A DNA stretch of 64,000 bases from Synchiropus splendidus. Taxonomy: Eukaryota; Chordata; Actinopteri; Syngnathiformes; Callionymidae. Under the pieces are notes generated by a model. The model worked only from the letters and a program-made list of their open reading frames with translations. It had not been told where the DNA came from and did no database searches. The position numbers and the translations under genes were made by a program. Numbering within the stretch: the first letter of the stretch is position 1; every line of letters starts with the position of its first letter. Of this stretch, positions 53,766-64,000 are shown piece by piece. The DNA is taken from NCBI RefSeq assembly GCF_027744825.2, contig NC_071340.1, positions 7,951,501 to 8,015,500 of the forward strand. The letters run 5' to 3'.

Positions 53766-55774
53766 TGGTTCCTTGTATTCACTGTCATATATGGCCTTTA
53801 GTGCTTCAGTGTTCAGTCTTTTTTAGAGTGTGTTTCTGATCCTCCACTGCTTTTTGTTACTCTGCCTTTTCTTTCTTCGGCTAAGTGCATTTTCAATTCT
53901 GTTATTACATTGTGCGAGCCTTGACCATCGCATTACTTCATGTTTGTATTTCTCCTATACTTCTGCCACTGTTTATTTGCCACTGAATATTCTTGTCGGT
54001 ATATCGACACTTTTGTTTCTGATTCACAGCTTGCATTCGTGCATCATGTCTTGCTAAAGCGTTAGACGTACCCTTGCTGATGACATAGCAACGTATCGAA
54101 GCCAAAGTGGCACCTGGGCTCAAGCTCAGAAAAGGGCAACACAGCTCTTTAACTATGGAAGATGCTCAGTTGATAGGACAGTATGAACTCTGTGTTTAAA
54201 AACGTTACATGAAATGAGCAAAAGTAAGTGGTCCATGAGTGCTTTTCTAGTTTATTTAGACTTGCATAAAAGTCAATGAAAGTTCACTAAACTTCTGACT
54301 TCCATATCCCATGGAATTGTTCCTAATATGTTCAAATACACAAATCTGCATTCGACTACTTAATACACACTCAGAGCACACACATGGCTTTACTCCAGTG
54401 TCGGCAGAAAGCAACAACAGCAACCTGCTGGCGGTAAATCCCTGGGCTGGGTGTCAAGCGTATCAGGAGATCAGCTTACCCTAAGAGGTCTGACAAGACA
54501 TTTGCTGTGACAGTCATTTTTGATTCCCCCAGGCGTGATATAGCCGTATCTGTCAGCATGATTGTGTCACTCACTACCTGACTTACTGAATGACGTACTG
54601 TCACATACAGCAAGCAAGTTAGTGACACGATGACATAAACGAAACAAGAATCTATTTATCCCGTGCTAATCTTCTCAGACTCCAGATGATCACATTTTTG
54701 CTGATGCTTACACTCTAACAGCACCGTTGGTTGGACAGTCTGTTCAAGAGAAGTTCTAGTGTAGAGTTGCGTAGTACAGCAGCCTGAGTGTGAGGAGCGA
54801 CACACAAGCGAACACAGAACGAGAAGCACATTCTAAAATGTGGGCCACTCATTTGAAAGGGATGTTGACTCGCTGCTGATAAATAATTACATTCCTTCCT
54901 GCCTATAAAGCTAATCTTTGGAACGAATCATTCTACTGTCTCAGGTGCTCAAAGCAAAGTCCAACATTAATCCCTGTCTACCATACTGATCTGACAACAG
55001 TGTCCTTTCCAAACACACTGTGAGCTTTGGAAATCACAGCTGTGTCTCCGGGAGACACATTCTGCTGATCACCAGATAAAATCGGAGTACTCCTTGCCCT
55101 TTTCGCGAGGTTCTTTCTTGTTTGTGTGCCTTCACGCCACATATTGAACAAGCTCAGATGGATATGGTGACAGTTTTTTCGAACAATAGAGACTTTCCAC
55201 CCCTAAAAGATTCAACACATGTTTTCCATTAGTGTGTTTTCCAAATCACAAAGATCAAGATTCCGTGCAATGAGAAATGGTATCTAACCTCCACACTATT
55301 TTCCGACATGTATTCCTACATGACCTGAGCCATCTACATGTAGCGTAGTACCCGTACTCAGTACTGTTGTGTGACAATGATATTGTCTCTTATACTGCAT
55401 GACAGACCTCCAGTATATTCATTGTGTTAAACCAGCTAACTCAATTTGCATCATCTACCTGCACGAGGTGGAGGTATGCATTGCCTCAAGTTTTTGTTTG
55501 ATTTGGTTCCTAAAATAAACGTTTGCCGCATATATTGAACGTGTTTTTGACATGTTGCTCTGTTGAGCATGTACCTGAACGTATTTGTGGTGCCTTCAAA
55601 AAAGCCATTTGTCAGTCTGGCTCCAGCTGTCGATTAGCGGCAAGCATGAAACAAGGTTTGTGGTTGGCTGGTGTTTTAGTTCCGCTGTGAAAGAAAAGTG
55701 CAAAAGTGACGTTGATCACTGTCGTCACATGATGAGCGGGGTGAATGGATTTAGCTGATTTTGTGATTTGTTAA

Positions 55775-56467
55775 TACAGTGGTACCTCGGTTCCCGACCA
55801 CAATCTGTTCCAGACGGCCGTTCGAGAAGCGGATTGTTCAAATCTGTATCGATTTTTCCCATTACAATGAATGGAAAAAGAAATAATGCGTTCCAAGCCT
55901 TAAAATAGTCTTTTGTAGGAGTGAATGTAGAGTGTCTGCTGCAGGTGCGCTGTTCGTCTATGTGTGTGGCCGCTGCATGTGGGAGGGGTTGGCGAGTGAG
56001 TGACGTCTCTCTAGAAGTGAAGAGGTGCCCGGTGCGTGTCCAGCTCTGAATGTGCGCTTCTGTGCAGTTTGGCTGTGACAAAGTCATAAACCAAGTAACG
56101 CTCTGTCCCAGACTCGCCTCATCCCTGTCCCAGCTCCAGCCCACAACAGGACATCAAACCCTGGAGTGAGCGCTCCAGCCTCGGAGGTGTCCCCTCTGAC
56201 ACTCTACCACGGTCCAGTGCGGAGACAGGAAAGGTTTTACACCTCAATATGAAGAAAAAACAGTCAGTAAATGTAGCTAACGGGACACATCTGCAGCCAG
56301 AGACTGCGTTATACACAATAACAAAGCGCGTTGTGGGTCAGCGGATCGGTCCGCGCACGTTTTTCTGGGGCGTTCGAGTTCTGGATTTTCGTTCGAAATC
56401 CAAAGCAAAAAAATCTCAAAATATTTGTTCGAACTCCGGGACATTTGAAAACCAAGGTACCACTGTA
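55775..56467. mobile_element. TA-flanked MITE with CAGTGGTACCTCGGTT ends
   Basis: The 693-bp element starts ta-cagtggtacctcggttcc and ends so that its reverse complement starts ta-cagtggtaccttggtttt, one transition in the first 17 bp. TA duplications lie on both sides (55775-55776, 56466-56467). Subterminal sequence is also inverted (gttcgagaag on the left; gttcgaa repeated on the right). No transposase frame was seen; the interior is GC-richer than the flanks. The ends resemble fish Tc1/mariner-superfamily MITEs. Confidence 0.75.
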
Positions 56468-59400
56468 TTGTGAACGTCACATGACCCCGACATGATGTCG
56501 GTGGATGTGGTAAATTTTGGTTTATTGCTCATCCCTAATGAGGGTGAATATATAGTTTTTGTTTCAATATGGTTTCTGTAGGAGGATAAACATAACACAA
56601 ACATTCCTAACATCTTGAAATGCTGTAAAATGTGGAGAAAAGGTAATACATTTTGATATTTTCTTCAACAAAGGTTTCCATCATAGCATAAAGCACACAT
56701 TTCACTGCGCCCGGTGCATAGCAGGTGGCTGTTGTTATAGCAGCAGGTGGCTGTATATTATTTTTGTATTTTTTTTTTTTAATATCGCTCCGTCATTCTG
56801 TGCAAAGTTTCGGGACCCTGAAGGACACTCTCAACTCTCACGCATTCAGCGCATGATGTCCTTTTATTCATCTCACACGCAAGCCAGCGTATTTCTATGA
56901 TATGAATTAACCCAGTTGGACACAGATGATCCACATCTACATCAATGACGTGATAAAACTAATAACACCTGTTTGCCTCTGTGAATCCAGAATTACTGGT
57001 TACGCAAAGAAGTTTTCTGTTTGCTTTCAGTTCCGGCGTAAGATCTAACCCTGCCAGCATTTTAAGCAGCAACAGTTCCGTGCAGATGAAAAAACATCTC
57101 CTCACTGAAGCTCTCTAAGCTCTATAAAGAAACAATGTTCTGGCTGATTATTAGCACCTTTCTCAGAGTAATCCCCGGGCTTTTGTTTGCTTTCTTTGGC
57201 GTCCCATATCACAGACATTTGTTTTAAAGGGAAATAAGGAAAGGCTCACAGCTGTTTTACTTTCATGCTGTCAGCAGAATGCCGTTACAGCAAGCACAAC
57301 AGCAAAAATTAAGCAAAAACCTCATCATTCATTGAGCCTGAAATGTACTTCCCAAATGGCCACGTAGCCTTTTTGACTTTAATATTCCCACCATTTAAGA
57401 AGCTGCAGCAAAGACCAAGGACACTCCCTCATCCAACAATGTTGTGGTCAAAAGGTTGCATCTCTTTCTTGGATGTCTTCAGTCCAAATGTTTCGGTGCT
57501 TCAGCACACTTTGATTTATTGTCTGGCCACAGTCCACCCACATGCAGAAAGTTTAGTTCACAAGAGCATGACTGAGTGGAGGAGAACTGAACTGAGACTT
57601 GCACCGAGCTGAACCCTTCCTCAAGCCTCTGAGACAAACTCGCCGATTACTCTTCTGAAATGAAAGAGGTTTCACTCACTCCTACACAAGAGCAGTGTCA
57701 TTATAGGCCTGTTCATAACACGATAAATGGATAGAAACAAAAGGCAAGTGAACCATCTACAAGAAACAAAGTCTGTTTAATCTGCTCCCCGGATGCACTG
57801 GTGTTGATGAAACAAAACGCTGAGCTTTTTATGCCTGGGTGAATCTTCTGCTACACTTCTTATCACCGTCCCACGTCGCTACTCTTTCTTTCTATTCAGC
57901 CCTTGAAGTCAAGAGTGCTGAGAGGTCATTCATTTTCCGACCAAACCAAATAATCACAGAGCCCAGCGTCTGCAATCTTCTGTGCAAAACGCCTTCCTTA
58001 AGTCTGAGACCATGCCTCTCAGTACAAAAGTGGAGGCTGTACAGATGGATAACAGCCTGAGCCTGAGTCTCTAACAATCGTGATCAAAATTCAACAGCAG
58101 TTTTGCAGCCATTTACTCAGCAGTTCTATTGACCACAAGCTCCTGTAGTTTAATTGCTCCCATCAATCTCAGGGACGAGACACTAGATCTCTGTGAGACT
58201 GAATTGTTGTGTCTGTCTTTGATTTATTTGGTTGGAATCCAGCATAATTCTAGCTCCAACCTCAGCCGACCTCAGACACGAAAGCTCTTCAGTTGTTTGT
58301 TTGAACTTCTGACCTGCAGGAGAAGACAATTTCACCTCTACTCTTGTTGCTGACACCAAAGAGTCCGTCGACCCGTTTTATTTAATTTGCTCTGTTTCTC
58401 TCACCTGCAGTGAAAGACGAAGTGTGCGTAAACATTAGCTGTTTTTACTCTTCCACAATAAAGAGGTGAATGGACGGCGGCTTGAGCTGCTCTCACTTGA
58501 ATATCACACTTGGAAAACACTTAAAAAGTGAGTGCATGACCACAGCGTGTATCTGGTCTTAGGCCCTTGAGTTCGATCTGCGTTCTGGTATTTGCACCAG
58601 CTGTGCAGGGATTGCATTTTTAATGCGCAACTGTTTTGACTTTTCCTTCCTGAAGTCTGAGCCCCATTATCTGTCCTGCATGTTGGTTTCCAGTGCTCCT
58701 CTCTTTCCACCTGCACTTTGTTTTCTAATCAGCATATTGTTATCTGACGCTGACAGAAGGCAGAACGTTATCGGAAAACAAGTTCCCTGCTATGAAAATT
58801 CACACTGCCTCACATTGGAATATCATCACAAGAGCTTCTGAAACAGTTTAGGCTGAGTTGGTGGCAAAACTTGCTGAGAAAAAAGACAAGAAACTTTTTG
58901 ACTCCACTGCAATTTCCAGGCAGATTTACTGGTCTGAGTCATAGGCAGCATTATATTTGCACTTAATTTGATCAGTCTTTTCACATTGAATTTGTAGTTA
59001 ATGTATTCAAGAATTAAATTGTCCCTTTTATTCGTCGAGCCCCTCAACCTCCATTAAGAAAAATAAATCATGATTCTGCGTGTGAATATTGAACCGGTGC
59101 CACTAACATTGAGTCCTCGGGGACTGAGCCATTTTTAATTTCTCAATCTCACAAACTGCCAGCCACTTTCATCCAAACTCATTAGCATCATAATTTGGAA
59201 CGCTCCAACACCAACTACGGAGCGTCACAAACTTAATCAGCCACTAAAATGATCCTAAAAAGCATGGAACAGATGAATTGAAGCTTAGGATCAGCTCACG
59301 ATGGCCAGCTATCACAGCACAAAGACCACCTCTACTGCCTCCCACTCACACTTCTATTGATCCATTGTCTCACCAACAACAAGCAGAGATCCATAAAGCT

Positions 59401-62400
59401 TGCATGGTTAAGGGCACTGGGTTTCACGTGAGATCTTTAATTCAAACTAATGTGTTCTTAAGCTTGAGCAACCTCTCAAAATACATTTTCTTTTGAAGAT
59501 TTTTATTCCCTTCAGCTATCGCCATGAATTCTGGGTCATGACCAAAACAACAAGGCACCCTTTAGATTGTAGTACGTAAGCTGTAAAGTGGGACTGAAAT
59601 AGCAAAGTGTTGTAGAAAAGAAGCAGCCTGGAAAATGCTACCTTAGGTGAAAGGGAATTTGATGAAAGAGAGGGGAGTGCACTGTTTTATCAAGCTCACG
59701 AAGTTGAGCGTCCTGACACCAAACACTGAGATGCTTTATGCAAAAATAGGTAAAAGGAAGCAACATCTTCGATCCTTTTGATTCTCCTGGTTCATTCAAC
59801 ACAAGGCGTCACATACCTACAGTTATCAAGTACACCTTAAGATCCCAGGATGACATAGAAGGCATTCATGTTGAGGCATTAGACTTTCAACTGAATCCAA
59901 TGGTTCCCCTTCCATGGCATTTCCTGATGCCGATGGCAGCGCTTCACCAGACTGTCCAACACGCTAAAAAAGATGAGCAGTAGTAAGGGCTAAGACACTG
60001 GATCCATAAGGTTCCAATCTTACTGTATGATGAGAAACAGTTGATACATATAACACCTCATGGGACCTTGAGTTTGACTCGAGCTGCCACATTTTCAGCA
60101 CCATAAGTCAAACCTATTAGCATCATCATAGGTGGGTAAACACTTGAATCAAATGAAAAGCCTATATGGGGAACATGCAATGCAGAAGGCTGCAACACTG
60201 GACGAAAAGGTCAAACCTGACAAACCTCAACAGGTCATGCCCTGGGAGCCAGGATGCGTTGCTTAAATACACCCTGCATTGCATTTTGTGTGACTGAGTT
60301 TGATCACCCCGCTCCAGTCCACAGACCTGTAAGTTGTCACTTCAAAATGCACATTCAGCTGCAGCTGCTGACCTCAAACTCTTCAAATAATCTTTTGTTA
60401 TAATGAGCAGCAGATGAATTCAAATAGGTTACTGCATTTCTTCGCCACAATGTATTCATCTTAGCCGATGACTGTAGCAGGGGAAATCATTATAAAGAGA
60501 GAAATCAATTTGCAAGTATGATTTTTTGAAGCGTGTGCTTCAACACAGAGCGACATGCCCCCCAGTGTATTAAGAAAGACGCCATTCTGTGTAGAATTAT
60601 CTTAAAACTCTGCCTCGAATGAAAACCTTATCATCCTAAGAGACCTTCCCGCAGTCATCTATGATCAAGATGAAGAATTTCAACAGCTTAGTTAGTGTAT
60701 ACATTATTTCAGTAGTCGAAAATGTGTCCCAGTGGGGTCTGCTTAATGGCCATCAGATGAAAATAAAAGTTCCACACTTCCTGCATTCCCTGCGAGATGT
60801 TTACTGAAGGCTGCCAGAGCGGATCATTCCAATTTAAAACAGACTCCCTTTAGGAATGCAGGCCATGAATCTAGTTCAAAATAAGTAATGAGCAACATCG
60901 TTGCCGTTGGAATGATACCATTAATTTGGTCTTTAGATTAGAATCAAAACAAAACAAAACAAAAAAAAAACTGCGTAACTTGAACGCTGCCTAAAAGCAA
61001 TAAAGACATTAGTCCAATTTAGGGTCCGCAGGCGAGCTTACTCCCAAACCCCTCACTCAGAGAACTACTATTATGCTCTTGCAAGACTGAAACTCCTGAA
61101 ACTATTCTGACATTTGTAGCTGACATGTTCAACATGGCTGATTTGAGCACTCTAGTGACCTAAGATCAGAGGTGATTCCACCTTTGTTTGCCAACGTGGG
61201 GCTCCTATTGCAGAGACCTGAGGTCATGTGACATGAGTTCAAGCTCCTTAAGCTCTTCAACAAGACCCCGTACTGACGATTCCTATCTCTTCCACACTGC
61301 ATCACAGACGTTGCAACACCACTCACACAGCTCACATTGCTATGGAAAAGAATCACTCGGAAACATAAAATCATTTTAAACTTATGAGCAATCCTTTGAC
61401 AGTCAGTATCTATTCATTATAGCAACATCTCATTCAGTGCAAAAGCTCTGGAGAATTGTGCAGAGCATAAGCTCCTGGACTTCATCCCTATTCTCTTGTA
61501 ATTCACGCGCCAGTGCTTCACCGAACACCTATGCGAATGGAGAGACAATGACCTGAACTTTTGCCTGGATTGGAAACATAATTAATACATTTTGACACAA
61601 TTGCAAAACATTTTTTTTCCTGAGTTTAATTCCTACAACTCCCCTGACCCCATTCTTCGAGAGGGGTCCAGCTGCATCCGCATCAACAGTGACATATATC
61701 TCTCTCTGCTTCACTTTACAACTACCAAGGATGAGCATCCCGAGGCAGCCACCTTGTTGTCAACTTTTAATTGAAAAGATCAACTGAATAAAGAATGTAA
61801 TCCCCCCCCCTTTCTTTGAGTTTGAGCCCTTGAAAACCTGATTGTCACGTCTTATATTGCCATCCAGGTAATGTTTGGCTCAGATGAATTCTTTCGTATT
61901 GATCTAGTCAACAACATCGAAATGACATCTTAAATCAAGTGCTCAAAGGTTCATGAATGGCGGCAGGCTGGCAGGAGACGAGACACTTTGGTTGTGTTCT
62001 GTTGGAAGATGCAGAAGTATTTTCAAGTTAAACGAGGGGACAGTCCAGCTCCCACAGACATGTCATCACTCAAACGTTCCTTTGCCCGAGTGGAGGTCAC
62101 ACAACCCAAAATGACTGAATCTCTTCTCCACTTTTAAGGGGCAGACATCTCAGTTGGGCTTACAGTATCTCTGCATTCACCAGTCAAAAATTGTGTAGTT
62201 AAAAAATGATGTGAATTTCTAAAGTGATGTGATGCCGGGAGATTATTATATCCATTCAAACATCAGCAGCTATTTCCCTCGGTAATTCACATGCTCTTTT
62301 CTGTGACAGTAGCAATTGACACAGCGGGTGCTGGGGCTCAAGTCCCTGTAGAGGTAGCTTTAGATGTACTTGCAGTAGGAGCGTTGAGGGGTGAAGCAGC

Positions 62401-62639
62401 ACTCTATTGCCATGGCTCACCAGGAGGTTAGATTGCTTCAGAAAACCAACAGGTATAAACCCATCCCTGGAGTGACTACACTGAGAGCTTCACTAAACTT
62501 AGAATTGTCAAGCTCAAATATATGTTGAGCTGGCTGAAGAGATATGCTATTAGATGCCGATTGTATGGTCGACTTCTTCTATTCTTTAACGCCTTGTGCC
62601 AGTGGCTATAAGACTCTAGACAGCACACAATCATCATGG

Positions 62640-63120
62640 GGGGACTATGTATTTCACACTAAATCATGTGTCAAACTAAAGGCCCAAAGGACAAATTCTG
62701 CCCTGCAAAGTCTTTTTGTGGCCCACACACAATTTAGTGGACTGAAAATTACGGATGCTCCAATCGATCGGTCACCAATCGTGAATACAGATCACGACCT
62801 GTCATTGCCGATCACAACAGTCGCTGCTCACTGGGCAGCAGTATGTCCGCCGTGAAAGTTATTTCAATCTGTCAAGTTTGCGTCCTGCAGCACATGCACA
62901 GGACAATGGAGTGCAGGGAAGCGCCTTCGAATTAAACACGGCGTTTAAAGTTCCAGCAGCCTTTCTCAGGTGACATTTATGTGGAGACGGAAATGAACGA
63001 GTCTGCTGCCATTTTGGAGACAGGTGCACCTTTCGTGAATCTAAAACTTTTGAAAATATCTGGGGTGGAAACATTCATAAATGCAGTGCTCTCGGATTCG
63101 GAGTCCCAGGTCAGTATGTC
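62640..63120 (+). mobile_element. hAT-like element end with possible BED zinc-finger remnant
   Basis: The sequence ggatgctccaatcgatcggt followed by caccaatcgtgaatac resembles the start of fish hAT elements (ggatgctccgatcgatcgg-type). About 80 bp on, a frame beginning atgtccgccgtgaaagtt has a CxxC pair in VKFASCSTCTG, possibly a decayed BED finger. Just before it, tgtcaaactaaaggcccaaa recalls another hAT terminus. No matching right end was found. Confidence 0.33.
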
Positions 63121-64000
63121 AAAAATTCACAGACTCAGCTAAGTCTCTAGAGATTCAACAAACAGCGACATCTCACATGGAATTAAATGTGGTGGTTGAT
63201 ATTCACATTTTGTCGCATGACTGTGTTTAACTCGAAGAAACGGGCCTTTCCTGTAACAAACGTACTAATCTGTATATGTCACGTCTTTGGTCCAGTCATG
63301 CACAGCTTCACCCCCAGCTGGGTTTCCAGTGCTGTCACCTTACCCACGCATGCCCCTTTCCACGTCCTTTTATCACCACCTTGTTCACTCACAATCGGCC
63401 ATATATGAATCATGAACCCTGTCTTTGGCCTCAGCCTCAACTGGAAACCTCTGCATGGTTTGGACTGCTATTCCGGTATTAATGCATTCTCAATCAATTC
63501 CATCTCTGTCTTTTTGTTCCTCATGTATCAAGTGCCTCCAAGGCTATTCGCAGTAGAAGATGAAGTAGTTAAAAGCTTAGTCGTCTTAAAAACTGTTCAT
63601 TGTTTGCAGAAAAACATGTAAAAACATATAAGTGTCAAGAGCATTTGCCTTCAAATCAAATGCAGATGGAAACTTCTCATTCACGGCACTCTTCAACTCA
63701 TCGATGCAAAACCACTCCAGAGAGAGGAACGTGACATGAAAAGTGCAACGCAGATGCTCCAGCGAGGAATAGCAAGTGTAAGAAAAACATGTTAGAGGTA
63801 AGGCCACATTTTCACTGGCAGGACTATTGTTTGGCGGTCATGATCAGAAGCATTTCCTAGGATATTAAAGAGTGCTCCGCTCGTGTCCTCTGTGACGGAA
63901 CAAGCTGAATACAGATGCAGCGCATTCTGCCTAGATCAATTCAGTCTCCTGCACGGGAATAGAACGAAGCTTTGATTATCATTCATTTCTCTTTCAGCTG

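Larger units (their letters stand above)
31920..64000 (-). other. Sequence upstream of the first visible adamts3 exon, probably one intron longer than 32 kb
   Basis: The acceptor ctttcag at 31920 closes this intron. The missing N-terminal exons (signal peptide, prodomain) should be on the minus strand at higher coordinates. I looked for the conserved prodomain motifs on that strand and saw none, so either they lie beyond 64000 or I missed a short exon. The interval carries the mobile-element remains listed separately. Stretches 35245-39200, 41270-45180, 45950-50430, 51190-53680, 56470-62640 and 63130-64000 hold no gene I can support, apart from the microsatellites listed. Confidence 0.6.

Overview
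The window is a stretch of vertebrate nuclear DNA, almost certainly from a teleost fish. Coding sequence occurs only as short exons with consensus GT/AG junctions, introns are kilobases long, and the repeats are fish-type: pogo-like, mariner and hAT DNA transposons, TA-flanked MITEs, a tRNA-headed SINE, LINE scraps, and GT, AT and ATA microsatellites. No bacterial operon, RNA gene cluster or CRISPR array is present. Species cannot be named from the sequence.

The only convincing host gene is on the minus strand: seven consecutive internal exons of adamts3, a procollagen N-proteinase of the ADAMTS2/3/14 group. In transcription order they are 31919-31726 (prodomain end, furin site, start of the catalytic domain), 22813-22730, 21922-21766, 16144-16039 (most of the zinc-binding motif), 4001-3858 (third zinc ligand, Met-turn), 2591-2459 and 269-156 (disintegrin-like region). 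Reading frame and intron phase join exactly across all six introns. The protein continues past the left edge (cysteine-rich, spacer and thrombospondin repeats are not in the window). The signal peptide and most of the prodomain must lie upstream of 31919; I did not find them, so the right half is read as one intron longer than 32 kb.

Region by region: 1-32 kb is the exon-bearing part, with introns of 0.8-12 kb containing a pogo-family MITE (6.35 kb), a hAT MITE with a near-perfect 8-bp target duplication (13.1-14.0 kb), a tandem fish repeat ending in a GT microsatellite (17.4-18.0 kb), a LINE tail (18.5 kb), a possible second hAT element (23.1-24.0 kb), a mariner transposase remnant (28 kb) and a possible exon-like fish ORF fragment (29.4 kb). 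From 32 to 64 kb no adamts3 exon was seen. This part holds a decayed pogo-like transposon with recognisable ends and transposase (33.5-35.2 kb), an antiparallel pair of a YqaJ-associated ORF fragment and a THAP-domain pseudogene (40.5-41.1 kb), an ATA and an AT microsatellite, a reverse-transcriptase fragment (51 kb), a tRNA-headed SINE (53.7 kb), a TA-flanked MITE (55.8-56.5 kb) and a hAT-like end (62.7 kb).

The nearest thing to an undescribed system is the THAP/YqaJ-like pair at 40.5-41.1 kb, which may be the remains of one two-gene DNA transposon. All mobile-element genes seen here are broken. Family assignments rest on recognition by eye, with no database search.
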